Of a stretch of 5,115 nucleotides of DNA, positions 1-5,115 are shown one piece after another. The stretch is taken from NCBI GenBank assembly GCA_039932715.1, contig JBDTPN010000066.1, positions 1-5,115 on the forward strand. Direction: 5' to 3'. Under the pieces are notes generated by a model that did not search any database, was not told where the DNA came from, and worked only from the letters and a program-made list of their open reading frames with translations. This DNA is from ZC4RG30 sp039932715 (GTDB taxonomy: Bacteria > Pseudomonadota > Gammaproteobacteria > Steroidobacterales > Steroidobacteraceae). Each line of letters starts with the position of its first letter. Position 1 is the stretch's first letter. The position numbers and the translations under genes were made by a program.

Positions 1-281
1 CCAGCGGGAGGCATGAGCCGGCCGCGAAGTTTGGTGATCGCCTTTTCCCAGGTTTGCGGTTCCTGGCCTGCGTGTTTCAGTTCCAGGGTATCGAGCGCCA
101 GTTGGCCGGCCCAGTCCTCGGTGTTGTGGCACTCCAGGCAGTTGTTCTTGATGAGGTCATTCATCGCCTTGGTAGGCGCTGCCTGTCCAAATGCGACGGG
201 AGCCGATACAGCCAGCCAGAGCAGCGGCAGGCAAACTCCCCGCGGGAACCCGTGTCCAGACTTTGTTCCGCTGTTGCGCAT
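1..281 (-). CDS. Secreted c-type cytochrome, DUF1587/DUF1592-like family (5' part only)
   Basis: The first 93 codons of a larger gene are visible; the rest lies beyond position 1. Residues 16-35 form a hydrophobic signal peptide core ending near VAFGQA, so export to the periplasm is expected. A single c-type haem site, CLECH, lies at residues 48-52 (Cys48, Cys51, His52). It is followed by a stretch ending WEKAITKLRGRLMPPAG at 78-94, which is typical of the N-terminal cytochrome domain in the large DUF1587/DUF1592/DUF1588/DUF1585 proteins known from Planctomycetes and some Gammaproteobacteria. In that family Met90 of the MPP motif could be the second haem ligand (inference). The ATG at 281 is preceded by a purine-rich GAGGGTGGGG, a loose ribosome binding site. 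These proteins often sit beside a DUF1552 gene, which would lie outside the window. The substrate is unknown. Another short cytochrome c with the same N-terminus is possible, because the diagnostic C-terminal domains are not visible. Confidence 0.85.
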   Translation of the reverse strand, partial: MRNSGTKSGHGFPRGVCLPLLWLAVSAPVAFGQAAPTKAMNDLIKNNCLECHNTEDWAGQLALDTLELKHAGQEPQTWEKAITKLRGRLMPPA

Positions 282-508
282 CAACCCCACCCTCGTCGCT
301 TAATCACCAATAATTTCGACAATTCATGACCGCTGCTTTTCAGTACTGTCTCACGGATTTCTGGAAAGATATGGGACGTACCGAGAGCAGTGTATCCCGG
401 CTGTACCGCAGGAATTTGCCACTCCACGCCACAGCCGGAGTGCGAAAAACCTCGGGGGAGAGCCAGCCTTCAGGGAACCCGGGAGCGGATCCGCAGTCAG
501 GATCCATA
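282..508. promoter_or_regulatory. Divergent intergenic region between cytochrome and barrel genes
   Basis: This 227-base stretch separates two divergent starts and so should hold promoters for both. Its most AT-rich part is about 300-330, close to the cytochrome start. I could not find a convincing -35/-10 pair for either direction, so no promoter is marked. A reading frame open from 326 continues in phase into the barrel gene, but it has no plausible ribosome binding site, and its residues come before an obvious signal peptide, so it is treated as untranslated leader. Confidence 0.5.
487..505 (+). promoter_or_regulatory. Ribosome binding site of barrel gene within paired GGATCC repeats
   Basis: AGGA at 499-502 lies six bases before the ATG at 509 and is a good Shine-Dalgarno sequence. 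It overlaps the second of two GGATCC palindromes (487-492 and 500-505), separated by seven bases. Because each is self-complementary, the two can pair in RNA as a six-base stem that would cover the AGGA. Whether this matters for translation is unknown; the repeat may be chance. Confidence 0.45.
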
Positions 509-1204
509 ATGAACAAAAAAAAGTGGCTCCTCCTGGCCTGGATTGCGGCCGTTTCGGTACCGGCATTCCCTCAGGATGGTGATTCTCGCGGCTGGTGGCT
601 CGGCGCGGGACTCGGGATGGGTTCCGTGAAATCCTCTGCACCGGCGCCATCTGCCGGTCGCGATGCTCTGGCAGCAAGCGTCGACCTGGGTTACCGGTTC
701 ACCCCGCAATGGGGCCTCGGGTTCGAGTACGGTGGGTTGATTCCCGTAGATGGTTGCGCCGACTGGCCCTGTGGTGACACCCCTGCCGCGTTCGCACCGC
801 GCTTCACCAGACTGATGGTCTTCAGTGAGTTCCGTCCGCGTGACAGTGGCTGGCGGTTCCGCGCTGGCGTGGGTGCCTCGCGGTTCTGCCAAAGCAGGCA
901 TTGGTCCGCCACGGCCTGGTCCATTGGCGACACGCTGGGTCTGCTGCTGACGGCGGCATTGGACGACGATCTGGCTGATGAGACGGTGAGCGGCAGCGGC
1001 TCCTGGCGCTGCGACGCGCATATGAAGGCATTGGGTGGCATGGTGTCGGTGGGCTACGACTGGCCGATAGCCCGTGAACATCCGGTGTCCCTGGGTCTGC
1101 GATTGAGTGCGGAAGCTGCGGATTTTGGCCCGACCCGCGCCATTGGCCTGCCCGCGTTCCAGCATCGCGCCTTGATGCTGTCACTGCATGTGAGCATCAA
1201 CTAG
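509..1204 (+). CDS. Predicted eight-stranded outer-membrane beta-barrel protein
   Basis: The protein has 231 residues from the ATG at 509. This start was chosen because AGGA lies six bases upstream and the product opens with a clear Sec signal peptide, MNKKKWLLLAWIAAVSVPAF, with cleavage probably near residues 20-24. The mature part shows eight amphipathic stretches that read as beta strands: about 28-40, 54-64, 68-77, 99-110, 115-126, 171-185, 193-206 and 221-231. That matches the size and pattern of small OmpA/OmpX-like barrels. The last residues are LHVSIN, without the usual terminal aromatic residue. Cysteines at 83, 88, 127 and 168 fall in or at the ends of likely loops and could form two disulfides. 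There is no peptidoglycan-binding OmpA domain. The gene runs divergently from the cytochrome and converges on the arylsulfotransferase-like gene. I do not recognise a specific family; a structural, adhesive or stress role are all possible. Confidence 0.8.
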   Translation: MNKKKWLLLAWIAAVSVPAFPQDGDSRGWWLGAGLGMGSVKSSAPAPSAGRDALAASVDLGYRFTPQWGLGFEYGGLIPVDGCADWPCGDTPAAFAPRFTRLMVFSEFRPRDSGWRFRAGVGASRFCQSRHWSATAWSIGDTLGLLLTAALDDDLADETVSGSGSWRCDAHMKALGGMVSVGYDWPIAREHPVSLGLRLSAEAADFGPTRAIGLPAFQHRALMLSLHVSIN

Positions 1205-1247
1205 CGTCCCTGCTGCTGTGCACCACCAATCGCGGCTACACACCGCT

Positions 1248-1280
1248 GCAGCCGCCCGCGCCCGTGGTCGGGCAGGCTGC
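1248..1280. terminator. GC-rich hairpin between convergent genes
   Basis: GCAGCCGCCCG at 1248-1258 pairs with CGGGCAGGCTGC at 1269-1280, giving 11 base pairs with one bulged A at 1274 and a ten-base loop. It lies between the barrel stop (1204) and the stop of the oppositely directed propeller gene (1298), where a shared terminator is expected. There is no T tract on either side, so it is not a classic intrinsic terminator. It may protect mRNA 3' ends or act with Rho. Confidence 0.5.
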
Positions 1281-1297
1281 GAAGTGACCCGTAACAG

Positions 1298-2692
1298 CTA
1301 GTTGGCGGAACCTGGTTGCGGCAGCTGCGGAATCCAGCTGTACGGCACGCGGTAGGCACGGTAGATCGTGTTGGGACGGCCATTCGCGCCGTTCTGGGTC
1401 ATGAATTCCCAGACGATCTTGCTGTCCGGGGTTACTTCAAACACACGTCCGCCGGCCCCCTCGGTGATCAGCGTGTTGCCGTTCGGCAACCGCTGCGCGC
1501 TGCTGATGTTGGTGCTGAAGAAACCAGCGCCGTTGTACATCCATACGCGCTTCATCGTCACGGGATCTATTTCCAGCACGCGTGAGTTGGCGCGGGCGAG
1601 GATGTTCACGCCTTGCGGCGCGATGGGACTTGGTGCGCCGTAACCACTGCTGCCACCATTGTCGAACACCATCAGGTTGCCCTCACCCGGCAGACCTTTG
1701 GGAATCAGGTGCGCGTGGTGCTGGCCGATGATCTGGCCGAGCGCCAATTGTTCGGGCGTTTCGCGCATGTCGGGACCCAAGCGCCAGACGACCTTTCCGT
1801 CGCGACCGATGATGGCGAGGAAACTGGCCGAGCGGGTGCTGATCAGCACATTGTCCGGCGCGAAGCGCTTGTCGCCAGCGTCGAACCACTTGTTGGGGCC
1901 GAGCCAGGTCGCGGAGTTGACGTGTACCCAGTCGAAGCCTCGAGCGGGCGACGGCGCGCCGCCGCCTGCACCTGCAGCGCCCTGACGAGCACCGCCGGGG
2001 CCAGCACCTGCGCCACGCGGGGCTGGAGCAGTGGCCTTGCTGATTGCTTCCCGGGCGGCGGCATCAAAACCGAATTCATCGACGTGGTCGCCAGCACGCC
2101 ACTCCCAGGTCACGTGTCCGTCAGCATCGAGCTCGATGAGGTGATCGTCCTCCAGCACGCCCGGTCCGACGGCAGGCATGGTGCGGTTGACGTGTGTCAG
2201 CACCAGCGTCTTCACCTTCGACGTGGCAGAGGGTGTAAATGCGGGTGAGTAGTAGCCAGAAGGGAAGTCAGCGCGTTGCCAGTCATGATGCTGGCGCAGC
2301 GCATTCACCTGCTGACCGTTCTGCGTGATGGTCTCGTTGTGGTCGAAGCGCCAGAGCTCCTTGCCGGTGAAGTCCTGGGCCACCAATGCCAGCGATTCCT
2401 GGTGACCAGCATTGGCACCAGCCGCTGCGATCACCTGACCACCAGGCAGGATGCGGGCGGGACCGCCCGCGGAAGTATTGAAGCCATCCCATTGCTTCAG
2501 GATCTTTCCGTTCATGTCCATGACCACGACGTAAGGCGCAGCCAGCAGGGACAGCACTGTGTAGCCGTTCCACGTGGCTTTCTGGTCGTTGATGGTCACA
2601 CCTGCGGGAAATACCGATGGTGCTGCGGACATCTGTGTAGCCGCGAGGATCAACGTGAACGGGACGAGAACGCGACGAATGGCTGCCAGCAT
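1298..2692 (-). CDS. Periplasmic arylsulfotransferase-family (ASST-like) beta-propeller protein
   Basis: The product has 464 residues. The ATG at 2692 is preferred over one 23 codons upstream because AAGGGGG sits just before it and it begins a signal peptide (residues 1-24, LVPFTLILAATQMSA). The mature protein has repeated propeller-like blades, for example VVMDMNGKILKQW (57-68), LIELDADGHVTWEW (185-198), RVLEIDPVTMKRVW (371-384) and RVFEVTPDSKIVWEF (416-430). Family signatures are FDWVHVNS (253-260), QHHAHLIP (324-331), GNLMVFDNGG (338-347) and SSAQRLPNGNTLITEG (397-412). Characterised members move sulfate between phenolic compounds in the periplasm through a sulfohistidine. Here His257 and one of His325/326/328 match two active-site histidines, but no histidine occurs after 328, where the sulfate-carrying one is expected. 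There are no cysteines, so the disulfide of the E. coli enzyme is absent. A Gly/Ala/Pro insert spans about 222-252. Family membership is firm; sulfotransferase activity is doubtful. Confidence 0.88.
   Translation of the reverse strand: MLAAIRRVLVPFTLILAATQMSAAPSVFPAGVTINDQKATWNGYTVLSLLAAPYVVVMDMNGKILKQWDGFNTSAGGPARILPGGQVIAAAGANAGHQESLALVAQDFTGKELWRFDHNETITQNGQQVNALRQHHDWQRADFPSGYYSPAFTPSATSKVKTLVLTHVNRTMPAVGPGVLEDDHLIELDADGHVTWEWRAGDHVDEFGFDAAAREAISKATAPAPRGAGAGPGGARQGAAGAGGGAPSPARGFDWVHVNSATWLGPNKWFDAGDKRFAPDNVLISTRSASFLAIIGRDGKVVWRLGPDMRETPEQLALGQIIGQHHAHLIPKGLPGEGNLMVFDNGGSSGYGAPSPIAPQGVNILARANSRVLEIDPVTMKRVWMYNGAGFFSTNISSAQRLPNGNTLITEGAGGRVFEVTPDSKIVWEFMTQNGANGRPNTIYRAYRVPYSWIPQLPQPGSAN
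1940..2029 (-). other. Gly/Ala/Pro-rich low-complexity insert in the propeller protein
   Basis: Codons 222-251 encode an almost pure mix of Gly, Ala, Pro and Arg directly before the FDWVHVNS motif that holds a predicted active-site histidine. It breaks an otherwise ordinary propeller sequence and is probably a flexible surface loop between strands or blades. The underlying DNA is very GC-rich and prone to length change. Confidence 0.7.
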
Positions 2693-2696
2693 GTGA

Positions 2697-2720
2697 TCCC
2701 CCTTTTTGTTTACAGGGGGA
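2697..2720 (-). promoter_or_regulatory. Inverted repeat covering the ribosome binding site of the propeller gene
   Basis: Read on the minus strand, TCCCCC (2720-2715) is complementary to GGGGGA (2702-2697), with a 12-base A-rich loop between them. The 3' arm is the Shine-Dalgarno sequence itself, four bases before the ATG at 2692. A six-pair stem with five G-C pairs could therefore hide the ribosome binding site. This assumes that transcription starts upstream of 2720, which I cannot show; a weak -10-like TATCTT at 2727-2722 would place the start inside the repeat. Confidence 0.45.
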
Positions 2721-2748
2721 CAAGATAGCGCCGCCAGAGAAACGACGC

Positions 2749-2779
2749 CAGATCCCCGCACCGACCGCTGCCGGATCTG
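2749..2779 (-). terminator. Possible terminator hairpin after the methyltransferase gene
   Basis: On the minus strand CAGATCC (2779-2773) pairs with GGATCTG (2755-2749), a perfect seven-base stem with a 17-base GC-rich loop, about 35 bases past the methyltransferase stop. The sequence after it, GCGTCGTTTCTC, has only a short T run. It could end the two-gene operon or be read through into the propeller gene. Confidence 0.3.
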
Positions 2780-2813
2780 CCCGGTCTCCCGCCGTCTGGC
2801 CCAATGCGGGCGA

Positions 2814-3536
2814 TCAAGGCCTGTTCAATTCGTACTGGCAGATATTGACTGTGGCGGCGACGTTCAACGATTCGATAGCGCCGGCACCGGCAATCGTGAA
2901 CGGTTGCGCCTGCATCGCGGCGAGAACTTCCCTGGGCAATCCGCGGCCTTCACTGCCGAACACGTAACAGTCGAAGTTGCGGAATGCTGGTGTTGCAATC
3001 GATTGACCCAGCAGATCGAGACAGGCGATGCGCCCGAAGCGCGCCGGCAGCGTAGCCAGCGGCACATCGATTTCGACCGGCACGTGAAAGATTGCTCCCA
3101 TGCCGGCGCGCACCACTTTGCCGTTGTGAACATCCACACAGTCCGGACTGAGCAGGCAGCGGAAATTTCCGAACCAGGCCAGCGTGCGCAGGATGGTGCC
3201 CAGATTGCCGGGATCCTGGATCTCATGCAGGTAGATGGCGCGTTCGCCGGCCTGCGGTGCAGGCGCTGCCAGCAGCGGCACCACTGCCGCGATACCTTGT
3301 GGTGAACGTGTTTCACTGATCTGCATCATGTGGCGTGAATTGACCACATGTGTGGTGAGCGCGCTCACCCAGTGCGAATACTCGCGCGTGAAATAGACTT
3401 CGCTTAGGCGCAGGCGCGCATCATGCACTGCCGCCTTCTGCAGTTCCTGCACGAGGTGCTCGCCTTCCAGCAGGAAGCAACCGTACTCCTCCCGGAATTT
3501 CTTCTGGTGGAGTTTCTTGATGTCTTCGAATTTCAT
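2814..3536 (-). CDS. RNA 2'-O-ribose methyltransferase, SpoU/TrmH (SPOUT) family
   Basis: The protein has 240 residues and a two-part build. The N-terminal substrate-binding part (about 1-95) begins with KKLHQKKFREEYGCFLLEGE, typical of the L30-like domain of rRNA ribose methylases. The C-terminal knotted SPOUT domain (about 98-240) has all three motifs: motif 1 IQDPGNLGTILRTLAWFG (106-123, Asn111 and Arg117), motif 2 YVFGSEGRGLP (191-201, Glu196) and motif 3 ESLNVAATVNICQYEL (222-237). Such enzymes use S-adenosylmethionine to methylate a ribose 2'-OH in rRNA or tRNA in the cytoplasm, usually as dimers. The target cannot be read from sequence. The ATG at 3536 is chosen because GGAG lies at 3546-3543 and the domain starts there; the 96 in-frame codons upstream are a shadow of the oxidoreductase gene. 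It overlaps that gene by ATGA, so the two are probably co-translated. Length is normal for the family and nothing is missing. Confidence 0.92.
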   Translation of the reverse strand: MKFEDIKKLHQKKFREEYGCFLLEGEHLVQELQKAAVHDARLRLSEVYFTREYSHWVSALTTHVVNSRHMMQISETRSPQGIAAVVPLLAAPAPQAGERAIYLHEIQDPGNLGTILRTLAWFGNFRCLLSPDCVDVHNGKVVRAGMGAIFHVPVEIDVPLATLPARFGRIACLDLLGQSIATPAFRNFDCYVFGSEGRGLPREVLAAMQAQPFTIAGAGAIESLNVAATVNICQYELNRP

Positions 3537-5115
3537 GACAGGCTCCGCGCCACGGCTTCCGCCACCTTGATGCCATCGACACCCGCGGAAAGGATGCCGC
3601 CGGCGTACCCGGCGCCTTCGCCGCAAGGATACAGTCCGCGCACGTTCAGACTTTGCAGAGAGTCCGGATCCCGGGTGATGCGTATGGGCGATGAAGTGCG
3701 GGTTTCGACGCCAGTGAGTACGGCATCGTCGCGATCGAAACCGCGGATCTGTTTGCCGAAGGCGGGCATTGCCTCGCGCATGGCTTCGATGGCGTAAGCC
3801 GGAAGTGCCTGCGACAGGTCGCAAAGCTTTACACCCGGCTGGTACGAGGGAATGATGTCGCCGAGCTGTGTGGAGCCAACACCGCGCCTGAAGTCACCGA
3901 CCAGCTGGGCGGGCGCGCAGTAGTCGCTGCCACCCAACACATAGGCTTGCGACTCCAGCGCCTCCTGCAGGGCGACTCCCGCAAGCGGTCCGCCGGGAAA
4001 ATCAGCTTCCGGATTGATGGCCACCACGATTCCGGCATTGGCATTGCGTTCATTGCGTGAGTACTGACTCATGCCATTGGTGACCACACGTTCTGGCTCC
4101 GAGGTGGCGGCGACCACCGTGCCACCCGGACACATGCAGAAGCTGTAGACCGAACGCCCGTTGCTCGCATGATGCACGAGCTTGTAGTCGGCCGCGCCAA
4201 GGTCAGGGTGGCCGGCGAAGCGGCCCAGGCGCGCGGTATCGATCACCGATTGCGGATGCTCGATGCGAAAGCCGATGGCGAAGGGCTTGGCCTCGATGTA
4301 CACAGCGCGGTGCTCGAGCATGCGGAAGGTATCGCGGGAGCTGTGTCCCAGTGCCAGCACCACATGGCGGCTGTGCAGTGTTTCGCCATTCGCGAGCACT
4401 GCCCCTTCGACCTGCCCATTTTCGATGACGAGGTCGGTGACCTTGCTCTCGAAGCGCACCTCGCCGCCCAGCGCGATGATTTCCTCGCGCATCGCGGCCA
4501 CTACGCCCGTCAGGCGAAAGGTGCCGATGTGCGGCTTGTTGACGTAGAGGATCTCGGCGGGCGCGCCGGCGCGCACGAACTCACGCATCACCTTGCGGCC
4601 GTAGAACCTGGGATCCTTGATCTGGCTGTAGAGCTTGCCATCGGAAAACAGACCCGCTCCGCCTTCACCGAATTGCACATTGGACTCGGGCGTCAGCGTG
4701 TTTTCGCGCCACAGCGCCCAGGTGTCGCGGGTGCGACGGCGCACGTCGCGACCGCGTTCCAGCACGATGGGCTTGAAGCCCATTTGCGCCAGGAGCAGTG
4801 CTGCGAACAGGCCGCAGGGGCCGAAGCCCACGACCAGCGGTCGCTCCTTCAGTGGCGATGGTGCCTGCGCAACCGGGTGATAAGACGTGTCGGGCGCAAC
4901 ACCCACCTGGCGGTCGTGCACCAGACGCTTGAGCACCGCGGCTTCATCGCGCAAGGTGACGTCCACAATGCAGACGAACAGGATGGCGCTGCCCTTGCGG
5001 CGCGCGTCATGGCTGCGCTTGAACAACGTATGCCCGAGCAGGTCCGTCTCCGCGATCGCCAGACGTTTCAATACGGCCTGTCGCAGCAGCTCGGGCGTGT
5101 AGTCGAGCGGCAGGG
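3533..5115 (-). CDS. FAD-dependent oxidoreductase, COG2509-type (5' end outside window)
   Basis: The gene is open at the window edge. In-frame codons before a TTG at 5071 read LPLDYTPELLRQAV and run straight into the family's usual N-terminal region, so the true start lies beyond 5115, probably by only a few codons. Of 526 visible residues, the dinucleotide-binding motif VVGFGPCGLFAA is at 94-105, followed by an acidic residue in VLERG (Glu119) that should bind the FAD ribose. Family stretches follow: FGEGGAGLFSDGKLYS (148-163), YSFCMCPGGTVVAATSEPE (323-341), RTSSPIRI (472-479) and GLYPCGEGAGYAGGI (493-507). The FAD-binding fold is sure. The substrate of this widespread family is not known, and annotations range from dehydrogenase to uncharacterised flavoprotein. 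No signal peptide or membrane segment is seen, so it should be cytoplasmic. The TGA stop overlaps the start of the RNA methyltransferase gene, indicating one operon. Confidence 0.92.
   Translation of the reverse strand, partial: LPLDYTPELLRQAVLKRLAIAETDLLGHTLFKRSHDARRKGSAILFVCIVDVTLRDEAAVLKRLVHDRQVGVAPDTSYHPVAQAPSPLKERPLVVGFGPCGLFAALLLAQMGFKPIVLERGRDVRRRTRDTWALWRENTLTPESNVQFGEGGAGLFSDGKLYSQIKDPRFYGRKVMREFVRAGAPAEILYVNKPHIGTFRLTGVVAAMREEIIALGGEVRFESKVTDLVIENGQVEGAVLANGETLHSRHVVLALGHSSRDTFRMLEHRAVYIEAKPFAIGFRIEHPQSVIDTARLGRFAGHPDLGAADYKLVHHASNGRSVYSFCMCPGGTVVAATSEPERVVTNGMSQYSRNERNANAGIVVAINPEADFPGGPLAGVALQEALESQAYVLGGSDYCAPAQLVGDFRRGVGSTQLGDIIPSYQPGVKLCDLSQALPAYAIEAMREAMPAFGKQIRGFDRDDAVLTGVETRTSSPIRITRDPDSLQSLNVRGLYPCGEGAGYAGGILSAGVDGIKVAEAVARSLS

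Noticed and set aside
326..508. In-frame upstream extension giving a 292-residue barrel protein
   Set aside because: The extra 61 residues come before a clear signal peptide, have no good ribosome binding site and lack beta-barrel character. The ATG at 509 has AGGA six bases upstream.
497..1165. 222-codon open frame antisense to the barrel gene
   Set aside because: It is Arg/Pro/Gln-rich with no recognisable motif and lies wholly opposite a better-supported gene; long antisense frames are common in GC-rich DNA.
1613..2248. 211-codon plus-strand open frame opposite the arylsulfotransferase-like gene
   Set aside because: It has no family motif and its composition is what the complement of the real codons would give; the minus-strand protein has many family signatures.
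2722..2727. TATCTT on the minus strand as a -10 element for the propeller gene
   Set aside because: It matches the consensus at four of six places, but no acceptable -35 lies 16-18 bases upstream, so no promoter is annotated.
2693..2761. Earlier ATG for the propeller protein, adding 23 residues
   Set aside because: The extension would place a polar and Cys/Pro-containing stretch before the signal peptide and would translate through the ribosome binding site of the ATG at 2692.
2706..3305. 199-codon plus-strand open frame opposite the RNA methyltransferase
   Set aside because: The opposite strand carries all three SPOUT motifs; this frame shows no domain and begins inside the hairpin before the propeller gene.
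3537..3824. 96-codon N-terminal extension of the RNA methyltransferase
   Set aside because: It lies inside the 3' end of the oxidoreductase gene in another frame, is Arg-rich and has no family match; the methylase domain begins exactly at the ATG at 3536.

Overview
This GC-rich window reads as chromosomal DNA of a Gram-negative bacterium. Two exported proteins carry Sec signal peptides, one gene encodes a probable outer-membrane beta-barrel, and the 5' end of a c-type cytochrome is present. A DUF1587/DUF1592-type cytochrome next to an arylsulfotransferase-family beta-propeller would suit a gammaproteobacterium of the Steroidobacter/Xanthomonadales kind. That placement is an inference from gene content and is weak.

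Layout. (1) Positions 1-281, minus strand: 5' end of a secreted multidomain c-type cytochrome that leaves the window. (2) Positions 282-508: divergent intergenic region. (3) Positions 509-1204, plus strand: a 231-residue predicted eight-stranded outer-membrane barrel with four cysteines and no recognised function. (4) Positions 1205-1297: short convergent gap with a strong GC hairpin. (5) Positions 1298-2692, minus: a 464-residue periplasmic arylsulfotransferase-family beta-propeller. (6) Positions 2693-2813: gap with an inverted repeat that covers the propeller gene's ribosome binding site and a second hairpin that may end the upstream operon. (7) Positions 2814-3536, minus: a SpoU/TrmH-family RNA 2'-O-methyltransferase. 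(8) Positions 3533-5115, minus: a COG2509-type FAD-dependent oxidoreductase, 5' end outside the window, overlapping the methyltransferase by ATGA.

The last two genes form a translationally coupled pair of cytoplasmic proteins. The other three are envelope proteins, each apparently its own transcription unit. Nothing in the sequence ties the cytochrome, barrel and propeller into one pathway beyond a shared destination in the envelope.

I found no mobile element, CRISPR array, tRNA, rRNA or phage gene. The most interesting points are that the arylsulfotransferase homologue seems to lack the histidine that carries the sulfate in the characterised enzyme, has no cysteine and carries a Gly/Ala/Pro insert, and that its ribosome binding site lies in an inverted repeat. 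I see no convincing new multi-gene system here.
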